This document shows positions 1 to 13,505 of a stretch of DNA of 64,000 nt, in pieces. Source of the DNA: Pseudomonas yangonensis (GTDB lineage Bacteria; Pseudomonadota; Gammaproteobacteria; Pseudomonadales; Pseudomonadaceae); the NCBI RefSeq assembly GCF_009932725.1, contig NZ_BLJU01000012.1, positions 1-64,000 of the forward strand. The letters run 5' to 3'. Positions within the stretch are counted from its first letter, which is position 1. Every line of letters starts with the position of its first letter. The translations under genes and the position numbers were made by a program. The notes below the pieces were generated by a model. The model had not been told where the DNA came from. It searched no databases and saw only the letters and a list, made by a program, of their open reading frames with translations.

Positions 1-82
1 CTGAAGCCTGAAGCCTGAAGCCTGAAGCCTGAAGCCTGAAGCCTGAAGCCTGAAGCCTGAAGCCTGAAGCCTGAAGCCTGAA
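1..82. repeat. Heptanucleotide tandem repeat (CTGAAGC) directly upstream of tadA
   Basis: Eleven perfect head-to-tail copies of CTGAAGC followed by a partial copy (CTGAA). The array begins at the window edge, so its true length is unknown. It ends two bases before the tadA start codon and therefore occupies the whole visible leader, including the ribosome-binding region. Seven is not a multiple of three, but the array is outside the reading frame, so copy-number change would alter leader length rather than frame. A degenerate relative of the same heptamer lies in front of thrC. Confidence 0.97.
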
Positions 83-84
83 TT

Positions 85-561
85 ATGAAAAGACCGCAGA
101 TCATCGACCGCTCGCATGACGAGCACTTCATGCGCCTGGCGCTGGCGCAGGCGCGCCTGGGCGCTGAGCAGGGTGAAGTGCCGGTCGGTGCCGTACTGGT
201 GCAGGATGGTGAAGTGGTGGGCGAGGGTTTCAATTGCCCGATTCTGCGTCACGACCCAAGCGCTCATGCCGAAATGGTGGCGATCCGCGCGGCGGCGCAA
301 GGCGTGCAGAACTATCGGCTGCCCGGTAGCACGCTGTACGTCACCCTGGAGCCTTGCAGCATGTGCGCCGGCCTGATCGTGCATGCCCGTATCGCTCGGG
401 TGGTATTCGCCGCCAGTGAGCCGCGCGCTGGCGTGGCGATCAGCCAGGGGCAGTTCTTCGACCAGGGCTTTCTCAATCACCGCGTGCTGGTGGAGGGCGG
501 GTTGCTGGCCGAGGAGAGCGGGGCGCTGTTAAAAGATTTCTTCAAGGCTCGGCGTGGCTGA
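85..561 (+). CDS. tadA: tRNA-specific adenosine deaminase TadA
   Basis: Deaminates adenosine 34 to inosine in tRNA-Arg(ACG), which allows wobble decoding. The 158-residue protein has the cytidine/deoxycytidylate-deaminase zinc site: HAE at residues 61-63 (His ligand and proton-shuttling Glu) and PCSMC at 90-94 (two Cys ligands). Length and N-terminus (MKRPQIIDRS) agree with Pseudomonas TadA, which supports this start although no Shine-Dalgarno is visible because the preceding bases are the heptamer array. Recognition is from the conserved motifs and the neighbouring mltF and purL. Confidence 0.95.
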   Translation: MKRPQIIDRSHDEHFMRLALAQARLGAEQGEVPVGAVLVQDGEVVGEGFNCPILRHDPSAHAEMVAIRAAAQGVQNYRLPGSTLYVTLEPCSMCAGLIVHARIARVVFAASEPRAGVAISQGQFFDQGFLNHRVLVEGGLLAEESGALLKDFFKARRG

Positions 562-582
562 GCGTCCTGACAAGGAGCGATC

Positions 583-1050
583 ATGAACAAAGGGATGCTG
601 GGCCTGCTCATGCTGTTGGGCTCGCCGCTTGCCGCAGCGCAGCCTGAGGTGTACCTGGTCGCCAGCGTGCAGTTGGGCGGCTCGAATCTGGCGCAGAGCA
701 TTTTTCTGCACGAGCCTCAGATCACCACGCTGGAGGAGTGCCAGGAGGCCGTACGTATCGGTCAGCGTGATCGCGACTGGCAGCGCTATCACCACATCTT
801 CATGCGTGATCGCTTTCAGGGCTTTACCGGCCATCTGGACTACCGCTGCGTATTCGCCACTCAGCGTTTCAGCGGCTGGAACGACCGCGCACGCTACAAC
901 CATCCCTACCTGATCAGTGTCGATGCGCAGTCCAATCTGCAGGTCGAGCGGATGCAGAGTCAGGCGCAGTGCGCGACGCGCTTGAAAGGGCTGCCGCCGG
1001 CGCGCCAGGCGATCAGCCGCTGCGCGGCGGGTAATCAGAACCTGTTGTAG
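583..1050 (+). CDS. Small secreted protein of unknown function
   Basis: A 155-residue protein I do not recognise. Residues 1-19 look like a cleavable signal peptide (hydrophobic MLGLLMLLG, then PLAAA before QPE), so it is probably periplasmic. The mature part has four cysteines (in EECQEA, DYRCVF, QAQCA and SRCAAG), compatible with two disulfides. A good Shine-Dalgarno (AAGGAG) lies 6 bases before the ATG. The gene follows tadA by 21 bp and may be cotranscribed with it. It ends five bases before the convergent mltF stop. Confidence 0.8.
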   Translation: MNKGMLGLLMLLGSPLAAAQPEVYLVASVQLGGSNLAQSIFLHEPQITTLEECQEAVRIGQRDRDWQRYHHIFMRDRFQGFTGHLDYRCVFATQRFSGWNDRARYNHPYLISVDAQSNLQVERMQSQAQCATRLKGLPPARQAISRCAAGNQNLL

Positions 1051-1054
1051 CGCG

Positions 1055-6585
<5,531 letters not shown>

Positions 6586-6587
6586 AA

Positions 6588-6607
6588 GCGGCCGCGCAGC
6601 GGCCTTC
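6588..6607 (+). terminator. Possible weak terminator after purL
   Basis: GGCCGC and GCGGCC form a short stem with a 3-base loop just after the purL stop. It is followed by TTCT only, so rho-independent function is doubtful. Confidence 0.35.
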
Positions 6608-6612
6608 TGATG

Positions 6613-6658
6613 ACCCTCTCCCATTTATGGGAGAGGGTGCCCGAAGGGCGGGAGAGGG
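6613..6658. repeat. REP-like palindrome, CCCTCTCCC type
   Basis: ACCCTCTCCC and GGGAGAGGGT flank a six-base loop as a perfect inverted repeat, with a second GGGAGAGGG nearby. The same palindrome recurs at 6751-6774 and in the yaeQ-recJ gap. Confidence 0.85.
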
Positions 6659-6750
6659 AAAGCGGCCGCGCTCCGATCCAGCTTGAGCTTGTGAGTATTA
6701 GCGTCGGGGCTGGAGATGGCGTTATGGCCAACATCAAACCCTCTCCCCAG

Positions 6751-6774
6751 CCCTCTCCCATAGATGGGAGAGGG
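6751..6774. repeat. REP-like palindrome, CCCTCTCCC type
   Basis: Second copy of the inverted repeat CCCTCTCCC / GGGAGAGGG, preceded by a partial CCCTCTCCCC. It lies about 110 bp from the first copy in the gap after purL. Confidence 0.85.
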
Positions 6775-6794
6775 AGTCGATCGTGGAATAGTCC

Positions 6795-6856
6795 GTAGCC
6801 CGGATACAATCCGGGAAACTGCAGTCACGCCTCTCCCCGGATTCCATCCGGGCTAC
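6795..6856. repeat. Inverted pair of REP-like units, GTAGCCCGGAT type
   Basis: GTAGCCCGGATACAATCCGG and its approximate reverse complement (CCCGGATTCCATCCGGGCTAC) face each other 20 bp apart. Each unit is itself a small palindrome (CCCGGAT..ATCCGGG). Related single units occur at 42031-42050 and 53332-53352. The right-hand unit ends 12 bases before the start chosen for the next gene. Confidence 0.85.
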
Positions 6857-6868
6857 ATGGGCCCAACG

Positions 6869-7138
6869 ATGGCCGATGATCCTCTACACATCGTCCCCGA
6901 AGTTCGCCTGGTCAGACCCGATGAGACTCACCACCTGTGCGGCTGTGGTCACTCCCCTGACATGCCCAACTGCCCACCCGAGTGCGCCCAAACCCTGATC
7001 CTGCGCCCAAAGCGCGAGCAGCGTCTGCTGCTGTGCCGCTGTGGCCGTTCTGCAAGTCTGCCTTACTGCGATGGCAGCCATAATCCGCCAGCGCCGGGCG
7101 TGGCCGACAAGTGGCGACGTTTTTTCGGCGGTAGCTGA
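6869..7138 (+). CDS. Double CDGSH-type iron-sulfur protein
   Basis: An 89-residue protein with two tandem iron-sulfur-binding signatures. The second is canonical CDGSH (Cys56-x-Cys58, Cys67-Asp-Gly-Ser-His71), the mitoNEET-type 3Cys-1His [2Fe-2S] site. The first has the same spacing (Cys24-x-Cys26, Cys35) but PPEC instead of DGSH, so Cys39 stands where the His ligand should be. Redox or cluster-transfer roles are known for the family; the role here is unknown. The start is uncertain: there is no good Shine-Dalgarno, an in-frame ATG lies 12 bases upstream, and the upstream sequence is a REP repeat. Probably monocistronic. Confidence 0.8.
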   Translation: MADDPLHIVPEVRLVRPDETHHLCGCGHSPDMPNCPPECAQTLILRPKREQRLLLCRCGRSASLPYCDGSHNPPAPGVADKWRRFFGGS

Positions 7139-7293
7139 GAACGCAGTGCCTCAGGCCGGGGTCGAAACTGCGTGTCGCTGGGCGCAGCGTGTGGATTTGT
7201 GCGGGCGATCTCAAGACAATTAAGTGGCGTAATGACATCATATTGGCGTCATGGCTTGTCTGTTGTTCGGTTGCCCATTTTGCGGAGAACTTG

Positions 7294-7611
7294 ATGTACA
7301 AACTGTGTTTCTACGTGCCGGAAGCCCATCTGGAACCGGTGAAGAAGGCGGTGTTCGCCGCCGGCGGCGGGCGCATCGGGCACTACGACAGCTGCTGTTG
7401 GCAGGTCCTCGGGCATGGTCAGTTCCGTGCTCTGGAAGGTAGCCAGCCGTTCATAGGGCAGGTTGGCAGCGTCGAGCAGGTTGCCGAATGGAAGGTGGAA
7501 ATGGTCGTCGCCGACGAGCTGATCCACGACGCAGTCAAGGCGCTGAAGAAGACCCATCCTTACGAAACGCCGGCTTTCGACGTCTGGCGGTTGTCCGATC
7601 TGCAGTTCTGA
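7294..7611 (+). CDS. NIF3/YqfO-like (CutA-fold) small protein
   Basis: A 105-residue protein resembling the inserted PII/CutA-like domain of the NIF3/YqfO family: N-terminal MYKLCFYVPE, a central GHYDSCCW and a C-terminal THPYETPAFDVW, the typical HPYE signature. Stand-alone versions are common in pseudomonads; their biochemical role is not established, and a metal-binding or trimeric structural role is assumed from the fold. GGAGA upstream of the ATG supports the start. No operon partners; a REP pair follows. Confidence 0.8.
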   Translation: MYKLCFYVPEAHLEPVKKAVFAAGGGRIGHYDSCCWQVLGHGQFRALEGSQPFIGQVGSVEQVAEWKVEMVVADELIHDAVKALKKTHPYETPAFDVWRLSDLQF

Positions 7612-7643
7612 ATCGCTTCAGATAAGGCCTTCAACGCGGTCTT

Positions 7644-7717
7644 TGTAGGAGCCCCGCCCCGGGGCGAAGCAGTTCGGTGCTGCGCCGCCCGGTTCGCGGC
7701 GGGGCGCCGCTCCTACA
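7644..7717. repeat. Pair of REP units, GTAGGAGC type, head-to-head
   Basis: Two inverted units (GTAGGAGCCCCGCCCCGGGG and, on the other strand, GTAGGAGCGGCGCCCCGCCG) separated by a short spacer, between the convergent NIF3-like and L,D-transpeptidase genes. This matches the well-known Pseudomonas REP with its GTAGGAGC head. The same two units occur in the opposite relative order at 47632-47704. Confidence 0.9.
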
Positions 7718-7733
7718 GGTTGAATGCTTGGGT

Positions 7734-8252
7734 TCAGGGTCTGATTTCGATCAGCGTTCCATCCTTGACCAGGCTCCATACCTCGCGCATGTCGTCGTTC
7801 TTCATGGCGATGCAGCCCTCGGTCCAATCGAGGGTATGGAAGAACCACTCCGGGTATTCCTCGTCCAGCGGCGTGCCGTGGATCATGATCATGCTGCCCG
7901 GTGGTACGCCGGCTTCCTTGGCGCGAGCCAGGTCGCGGGCGTTGGGGTAGGAGATGTGCAGCGACAGCTGGTATTTGTCGCTCGGCTTGCGCCAGTCGAT
8001 CCAGTAGAAGCCTTCCGGCGTGCGCAGGTCGCCTTCGCGCTGCTTGGCGCCATCGGGCTGCTTGCCGAGGGAGATGCGGTAGGACTTGATGGTTTCGCCG
8101 CGCTGCTGCAGGTGCAGTTTGCGTTCGGACTTGAGCACCAGCACCTTGTCCACGGTGCGGCTGCTTGGCGCTGGCGTGGCGCTGGCCAGGGCGTTGAAGC
8201 TGAGGGTCAGGCAAAGCAGGGGCAACAGCCAGCGCATCGGGATCGTCCGCAA
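7734..8252 (-). CDS. L,D-transpeptidase family protein (YkuD domain)
   Basis: Likely periplasmic enzyme that forms 3-3 peptidoglycan cross-links or attaches lipoproteins through an active-site cysteine. The 172-residue product has a signal peptide (about residues 6-24), then a YkuD domain with His125 in MIHGTP and the catalytic Cys147 in TEGCIAM; the usual S/T-H-G-C is here T-E-G-C. A second ATG (8237) would shorten the N-terminus by five residues and suits the signal peptide equally well. The gene lies 3 bp downstream of the Nudix gene on the same strand, suggesting cotranscription. Confidence 0.88.
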   Translation of the reverse strand: MRTIPMRWLLPLLCLTLSFNALASATPAPSSRTVDKVLVLKSERKLHLQQRGETIKSYRISLGKQPDGAKQREGDLRTPEGFYWIDWRKPSDKYQLSLHISYPNARDLARAKEAGVPPGSMIMIHGTPLDEEYPEWFFHTLDWTEGCIAMKNDDMREVWSLVKDGTLIEIRP

Positions 8253-8255
8253 GGG

Positions 8256-8810
8256 TCAACGGGGTGTGTAGTGTGCACGCAGCGCTTCGAGTGGCTCATT
8301 GCGTACCGGGAAGGCATTCTGCCGACGGTCGGCGAAGAAGCATTCTAAGGTACGGCCTATGGTCGGGAAAGCCAGTTCCGACCAGGGAATCTGCGATTCC
8401 TCGAACAGGCGTACTTCCAGGCTCTCTTCGCCGACGGCGAAGTCCAGGTCGACCAGTTCGGCGCGAAACATCATGTACACCTGGCTGATGTGCGGCAGGT
8501 CGAACAGCGTATAGAGGCTCAGGTCACGCACCCGCGCGCAGGCTTCTTCGAGAGTTTCACGCGCTGCGGCCTGTTCGATGGTCTCGCCGTTTTCCATGAA
8601 GCCGGCCGGCAATGTCCAGTAGCCGCGGCGCGGCTCGATGGCGCGGCGGCACAGCAGCACCTGGTCGCGCCATACGGGCAGGCAGCCGGCAACGATACGC
8701 GGGTTTTCATAATGCACGGTGGCGCAGTGACCGCAAACATGGCGCATGCGGTTGTCGCCGGCCGGGATCATGCGGGTGACGGGGTTGCCGCACTGATTGC
8801 AGAATTTCAT
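8256..8810 (-). CDS. Nudix hydrolase with N-terminal zinc ribbon
   Basis: A 184-residue Nudix enzyme. Residues 4-33 contain two CxxC pairs (CNQC and CGHC), a probable zinc ribbon as in NudC relatives. The Nudix box follows (GFMENGE, then RETLEE), where an Ala-Cys replaces the usual x-Gly after EE. The substrate, probably a nucleotide diphosphate derivative, cannot be told from sequence. A strong AGGAG lies 6 bases before the ATG at 8810, which excludes the longer open frame. Upstream of the L,D-transpeptidase gene in the same orientation. Confidence 0.88.
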   Translation of the reverse strand: MKFCNQCGNPVTRMIPAGDNRMRHVCGHCATVHYENPRIVAGCLPVWRDQVLLCRRAIEPRRGYWTLPAGFMENGETIEQAAARETLEEACARVRDLSLYTLFDLPHISQVYMMFRAELVDLDFAVGEESLEVRLFEESQIPWSELAFPTIGRTLECFFADRRQNAFPVRNEPLEALRAHYTPR

Positions 8811-8954
8811 GCCCGCTCCTCTTGGTTCTGACGCTATCTTGGCGGTCCGTATGACGGTCGGCAAGCCTGCCACTGTGGCCGGTTAGTGCTGTCGCCGGGG
8901 TTGGGCGGCCGCCTGCTTTCATGCCATGATGCCAGGCAAAACAAGACTCCGAGT

Positions 8955-9566
8955 ATGCCCATGCTGGACGAGTTGCTCCATCGCGTGCGCGGCTACAGCC
9001 CGCGCCCTCTGGAGACCGAGCGCAGCTTCCCCGAGGCGGCGGTGCTGGTCCCGATTACCCGCAGTGATGAACCTGAGCTGGTGCTGACCCTGCGCGCCAG
9101 CGGTTTGTCGACTCACGGTGGCGAGGTCGCCTTCCCCGGAGGCCGGCGTGATCCGGAAGACCGCGATCTGGTGGATACCGCACTGCGCGAGGCTGAAGAG
9201 GAGATCGGCCTGCCGCCGGGGCTGGTCGAGGTGGTCGGGCCGCTCAGCAGCCTGGTGTCACGCCACGGCATCCAGGTCACGCCTTATGTCGGAGTGGTGC
9301 CGGATTACGTCGAGTACAAGGCCAACGATGCCGAGATCGCCGCGGTGTTCTCGGTGCCGCTGGAGTTCTTCCGCAGCGACCCACGCGAGATAACCCACCG
9401 TATCGATTACCTCGGGCGCAGTTGGTACGTGCCGTCCTACACCTATGGCGAGTTCCGCATCTGGGGGCTCACGGCGATCATGGTGGTGGAACTGGTCAAC
9501 CTGATCTTCGACGACGCGCAGATCGCCCTGCACCAGCCGCCCGAACACTTCATACACCTGCGCTGA
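8955..9566 (+). CDS. Nudix hydrolase, CoA pyrophosphatase type (NudL/YeaB-like)
   Basis: Predicted to hydrolyse CoA and its derivatives to 4'-phosphopantetheine and ADP. The 203-residue protein has the UPF0035/NudL region HGGEVAFPGGRRDPED just before the Nudix helix REAEEEIGL, matching the CoA-pyrophosphatase subgroup. Two ATGs six bases apart (8955 and 8961) are possible; neither has a strong Shine-Dalgarno. It leads a co-directional run with the carbonic-anhydrase-like gene, the DUF1289 gene and purT. Confidence 0.87.
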   Translation: MPMLDELLHRVRGYSPRPLETERSFPEAAVLVPITRSDEPELVLTLRASGLSTHGGEVAFPGGRRDPEDRDLVDTALREAEEEIGLPPGLVEVVGPLSSLVSRHGIQVTPYVGVVPDYVEYKANDAEIAAVFSVPLEFFRSDPREITHRIDYLGRSWYVPSYTYGEFRIWGLTAIMVVELVNLIFDDAQIALHQPPEHFIHLR

Positions 9567-9587
9567 TAGCGCCGAGGACTGACGAGC

Positions 9588-10112
9588 ATGAAATACCGTC
9601 TGGGAAGCTCCCGTGTCGATGCCCATCCCGATAGCTGGGTCGCGCCAAGTGCCGACCTCATCGGCAAGGTCCGCCTGGAGGCCGGTGCCAGCGTCTGGTT
9701 CGGCGCCGTGCTGCGCGGCGACAACGAACTGATCCATATCGGTGAGAACAGCAACGTTCAGGACGGCAGCGTCATGCACACCGACATGGGCTTTGCGCTG
9801 ACCCTGGGCAAGGGCGTCACCGTCGGTCACAACGTGATGATGCACGGTTGCACGGTGGACGATTACAGCCTGATCGGCATCAACGCGGTGATCCTCAACG
9901 GCGCCAAGATCGGCAAGTACTGCATCATCGGCGCCAATAGCCTGATTCCCGAAGGCAAGGTGATCCCCGATGGTAGCCTGGTCATGGGCAGCCCGGGCAA
10001 GGTGGTGCGCGAACTGACCGAGCAGCAGAAGAAGATGCTCGAAGCCAGTGCCGCCCACTACGTTCATAATGCGCAACGCTATGCCCGAGAGCTGGTTGTT
10101 GACGATGAATGA
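9588..10112 (+). CDS. Gamma-carbonic-anhydrase-like hexapeptide-repeat protein (YrdA type)
   Basis: A 174-residue left-handed beta-helix protein with hexapeptide repeats ([31 protein letters not shown]) and the metal-ligand histidines of gamma-class carbonic anhydrases (MHTD near residue 65, GHNVMMHGC near 83-91). Family members are trimeric zinc or iron proteins of uncertain physiological role; carbonic anhydrase activity is not certain for this branch. The last 8 bases overlap the next gene. Confidence 0.88.
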   Translation: MKYRLGSSRVDAHPDSWVAPSADLIGKVRLEAGASVWFGAVLRGDNELIHIGENSNVQDGSVMHTDMGFALTLGKGVTVGHNVMMHGCTVDDYSLIGINAVILNGAKIGKYCIIGANSLIPEGKVIPDGSLVMGSPGKVVRELTEQQKKMLEASAAHYVHNAQRYARELVVDDE

Positions 10113-10302
10113 CGAGAAACCCGTGCGCTCGCCCTGCGTACATGTCTGTGCGCTGGACGAGCAGGACATCTGCATCGGTTGTCAGCGCACGGCTGACGAA
10201 ATCACCCGCTGGAGCCGCATGGACAATGCCGAGCGTCGCGAGGTGCTGCAACTTTGCCTGGAGCGCGCCCGCGCCTGCGGCCTGCTACTGACGCCTTCCT
10301 GA
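10105..10302 (+). CDS. DUF1289 family small cysteine-rich protein
   Basis: A 65-residue protein with the DUF1289 pattern: [19 protein letters not shown], then a Trp (TRWSRM) and a short helical tail. The four closely spaced cysteines suggest metal binding, but no function is established. The ATG overlaps the upstream gene by 8 bp, suggesting translational coupling. It precedes purT by 22 bp. Confidence 0.85.
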   Translation: MNDEKPVRSPCVHVCALDEQDICIGCQRTADEITRWSRMDNAERREVLQLCLERARACGLLLTPS

Positions 10303-10324
10303 TTCACTGTTCGAGGAAACCCTC

Positions 10325-11506
10325 ATGCCCCGTATTGGAACCCCTCTGTCGCCCTCTGCGACCCGCGTACTGCTGTGTGGCTGCGGCGAGCTCGGCAAGG
10401 AAGTGGTGATCGAGCTGCAGCGCCTGGGCTGCGAAGTCATCGGCGTGGATCGCTACGCCAATGCCCCTGCCATGCAGGTGGCGCACCGCAGTCACGTGAT
10501 CGACATGCTCGACGGCGCGGCCCTGCGCGCAGTGATCGAGAAGGAGCAGCCGCACTACATCGTTCCTGAGATCGAGGCCATCGCCACCGCTACCCTGGTC
10601 GAGCTGGAGGCCGAAGGTTTCAACGTGGTGCCGACCGCGCGCGCCGCGCAACTGACCATGAACCGCGAAGGCATTCGTCGCCTGGCGGCCGAGACGCTCG
10701 GTCTGCCCACCTCGCCGTACCACTTCTCCGATACCTTCGAGGACTACGCCGCCGCGGTGAAGTCCGTCGGCTACCCCTGCGTGGTCAAACCGATCATGAG
10801 CTCCTCCGGCAAGGGCCAGAGCGTGCTCAAGAGCGATGCCGATCTGCAGCGCGCCTGGGATTACGCCCAGGAAGGCGGTCGTGCCGGCAAGGGGCGGGTG
10901 ATCGTTGAGGGCTTCATCGATTTCGATTACGAAATTACCCTGCTGACCGTGCGTCACGCGGGTGGCACCAGCTTCTGCGCGCCGATCGGCCATCGTCAGG
11001 AGAACGGCGACTATCAGGAGTCCTGGCAGCCGCAGCCGATGAGCCCGAAGGCGCTGGCCGAGTCCGAACGCGTCGCCCTGGCAGTGACCGAGGCGCTGGG
11101 CGGGCGGGGTCTGTTCGGTGTCGAACTGTTCGTCAAGGGCGATCAGGTGTGGTTCAGCGAAGTCTCACCGCGCCCGCATGACACCGGTCTGGTGACGCTG
11201 ATCTCCCAGGAGCTTTCCGAGTTCGCCCTGCATGCGCGCGCCATTCTCGGCCTGCCGATTCCCGTGATTCGCCAGATGGGGCCGTCGGCGTCGGCGGTAA
11301 TTCTGGTTGAAGGCAATTCGCAGCAGGCCAGTTTCGCCAACCTCGGTGCTGCGCTGAGCGAGGAAGACACCGCGTTGCGTCTGTTCGGCAAGCCCGAAGT
11401 CAAAGGCCAGCGGCGCATGGGCGTGGCGCTGGCACGTGACGAGTCCATCGAAGCGGCGCGCGCCAAGGCGCTGCGCAGCGCGCAAGCGGTTCGCGTCCAG
11501 CTGTGA
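10325..11506 (+). CDS. purT: Formate-dependent phosphoribosylglycinamide formyltransferase (GAR transformylase 2)
   Basis: ATP-grasp enzyme making formyl-GAR from GAR, formate and ATP; an alternative to folate-dependent PurN in purine synthesis. The 393-residue protein has an N-terminal pre-ATP-grasp fold ([11 protein letters not shown]), a central ATP-grasp region ([14 protein letters not shown]) and the metal-binding part [10 protein letters not shown] with [18 protein letters not shown] precedes the ATG. The stop overlaps the GTG of the next gene. Confidence 0.97.
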   Translation: MPRIGTPLSPSATRVLLCGCGELGKEVVIELQRLGCEVIGVDRYANAPAMQVAHRSHVIDMLDGAALRAVIEKEQPHYIVPEIEAIATATLVELEAEGFNVVPTARAAQLTMNREGIRRLAAETLGLPTSPYHFSDTFEDYAAAVKSVGYPCVVKPIMSSSGKGQSVLKSDADLQRAWDYAQEGGRAGKGRVIVEGFIDFDYEITLLTVRHAGGTSFCAPIGHRQENGDYQESWQPQPMSPKALAESERVALAVTEALGGRGLFGVELFVKGDQVWFSEVSPRPHDTGLVTLISQELSEFALHARAILGLPIPVIRQMGPSASAVILVEGNSQQASFANLGAALSEEDTALRLFGKPEVKGQRRMGVALARDESIEAARAKALRSAQAVRVQL

Positions 11507-12237
11507 GCCGGCATGCGCTGTGGTGGCTGGCGACCTTGCCGCTGCTGCCATTGGCGCTGCCTCTGGCGGTGCACACCCGGCGCACCGCGTTGCGTCTGCC
11601 GGTTGCGCAGGGCGAGCCTGCCGGCGTTGCCGGAACGGGCTTGCCAGGTGAGCCATTGCGCCTGCTGCTGATCGGTGAATCCACCGTGGCAGGTGTCGGT
11701 GTCACGACTTTCGATCAGTCCCTGGCGAGTTGCCTGGCCGCTGCCCTGGCCGAGCGTGTGGGGCGGCCGGTGCGTTGGCGTGCCTGTGGCGAAAACGGCA
11801 TCACCGCAGCTCAGGCGCAGGAGCGTCTGTTGCCGCTGGGGCTGGCGGAGCCTGCCGATCTGGCGCTGCTGGTATTCGGCGTCAATGACACCACGCACCT
11901 TACGGCGAGCAGACGCTGGCTGCAGGCACTTGCTGCCATGGCCGATGCGCTGGCAGCGCGAAGTTGTCGCGTGGCGTTCAGCGCGGTACCGCCGTTGCAG
12001 CATTTCAGCGCCTTGCCCTGGCTGTTGCGGCAGTTGATGGGCTGGCGTGCCAGCCTGCTGGATCGCGAGCTGCAGAGCCTGGCGCAACACCTGGGTGCGC
12101 TGCATTGCGCGCTGGACCTGCCGTTCGAGGCGCACTACCTGGCCGAGGATGGCTATCACCCGTCGGCCCTGGGTTACAGGCAGTGGGCGGCGGGTCTTGC
12201 CGATCGCCTCACTCCGTCTCTGCAGCGTCCGGTTTGA
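11503..12237 (+). CDS. SGNH/GDSL-family hydrolase
   Basis: A 244-residue probable lipase/esterase. Residues 1-25 are hydrophobic and look like a signal anchor or signal peptide. The SGNH blocks are visible: GES with nucleophile Ser60 (block I), CGENG (block II), FGVND (block III), and DGYHPS near the C-terminus, which supplies the catalytic Asp and His. Starts at a GTG overlapping the purT stop, so probably translationally coupled, though no shared pathway is obvious. Its last 29 bases overlap the convergent CNNM/CorC gene. Confidence 0.85.
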   Translation: MSRHALWWLATLPLLPLALPLAVHTRRTALRLPVAQGEPAGVAGTGLPGEPLRLLLIGESTVAGVGVTTFDQSLASCLAAALAERVGRPVRWRACGENGITAAQAQERLLPLGLAEPADLALLVFGVNDTTHLTASRRWLQALAAMADALAARSCRVAFSAVPPLQHFSALPWLLRQLMGWRASLLDRELQSLAQHLGALHCALDLPFEAHYLAEDGYHPSALGYRQWAAGLADRLTPSLQRPV

Positions 12238-13495
12238 TCTTTTCCACCTGCCAGACGCGCACGCTCTTTACCCGATTTTCCGCGGCCTGGAGGATCTCCA
12301 GGCGATAGGGCCCGATCTTCAGGCAGACGCTGCTGTCAGGGATGGTTTCCAGCGCTTCGGTGATCAGGCCGTTGAGGGTCTTGGGCCCGTCGCTGGGCAG
12401 GTGCCAGCCGAGGGTCTTGTTCACTTCGCGAATGTAGGCGGCGCCATCGATCACCAGCGTGCCGTCTTCCTGGGGGTGGATGTCGGGGCTGCGCAGGCTG
12501 TCCTGATTGCTGAAATCGCCGACGATCTCTTCGAGAATGTCTTCCAGAGTGACGATACCGATCACGTCGCCGTACTCGTCGACGACGATGCCGATGCGCC
12601 GCTTCTGCTTCTGGAAGTTGATCAGCTGGGTCGCCAGTGGGGTGTTTTCCGGAATGAAATAGGGTTCGTTGCAGGCCGCCAGCAGTGCGTCCCTGGTCAA
12701 CTGGTTATGCGTCAGCAGGCGCGCGATCTGGCGCATGTGCACCACGCCCTCGATCTGGTTGATGTCGCCGCGAAACACCGGCAGGCGCGTATGTGGCGTG
12801 CTGCGTAACTGGCCGACTATGACTTCCAGGTCGTCGTCGAGGTTGATGCCGGCCACCTCGTTGCGCGGGATCATGATGTCGTCGACCGTGACCCGCTCCA
12901 GGTCGAGGATGCCGAGTAGCATGCTCTGGCGGTTCAGCGGCAGCTCCGAGCCGGACTCGCGCACCACGCTGCGCAGCTCTTCGGTGGACAGGCTGTCGCT
13001 GGCGCGCTGCGCCGGGTCGACACCGATCAGGCGCAACAGCCCGTTGCTGATCGCACCGGTCAGCCAGACCACGGGGTAGAGCATGCGCTGCAGCAGGCTC
13101 AGCACGCGGCTGGCGGGGAATGCCACCAGCTCCGGGCGCAAGGCCGCCAGAGTCTTGGGCGTGATTTCGCCGAAGATCAGCACGATGATGGTCAGGCCGG
13201 CGGTGGCGATGGCGATGCCGGCTTCGCCCCACATGTCCACGGCCAGTACGGTGGCGATGGAGGCGGCGAGAATGTTGACCACATTGTTGCCGACCAGGAT
13301 GGTGCCGAGCAGGCGGTCCGGGCGGTCGAGCAGGCGGGTCACGCGTTTGGCGCCGCTGTGTCCTTCCTTGGCCAGATGCTTGAGCCGGTAGCGGTTGAGG
13401 CTGAGCATGCCGGTCTCGGAGCTGGAGAAGAACGCCGAGCACAGAATGAGAAAAATCAGCAGGCCGAGCAGGTAGCTCGAATGAAGGTCGTCCAC
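12209..13495 (-). CDS. CNNM/CorC (HlyC/CorC) family membrane protein
   Basis: Putative Mg2+/Co2+ transport or efflux protein of the DUF21-CBS-CorC type, 428 residues. An N-terminal DUF21 membrane domain (about 1-190; FSSSETGML, GNNVVNI, FGEITPK) is followed by paired CBS domains (about 205-330; MIPRNEV, GIVTLEDILEEIVGD) and a C-terminal CorC_HlyC domain (to about 420). Start codon GTG with GAGG upstream. It lies immediately downstream of the CcsA-like gene on the same strand, a pairing also seen in other pseudomonads. Confidence 0.92.
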   Translation of the reverse strand: MDDLHSSYLLGLLIFLILCSAFFSSSETGMLSLNRYRLKHLAKEGHSGAKRVTRLLDRPDRLLGTILVGNNVVNILAASIATVLAVDMWGEAGIAIATAGLTIIVLIFGEITPKTLAALRPELVAFPASRVLSLLQRMLYPVVWLTGAISNGLLRLIGVDPAQRASDSLSTEELRSVVRESGSELPLNRQSMLLGILDLERVTVDDIMIPRNEVAGINLDDDLEVIVGQLRSTPHTRLPVFRGDINQIEGVVHMRQIARLLTHNQLTRDALLAACNEPYFIPENTPLATQLINFQKQKRRIGIVVDEYGDVIGIVTLEDILEEIVGDFSNQDSLRSPDIHPQEDGTLVIDGAAYIREVNKTLGWHLPSDGPKTLNGLITEALETIPDSSVCLKIGPYRLEILQAAENRVKSVRVWQVEKIKPDAAETE

Positions 13496-13505
13496 GACGT
13501 CTGCC

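Noticed and set aside
1..82. Possible CRISPR array
   Set aside because: The 7-bp units are contiguous, with no spacers.
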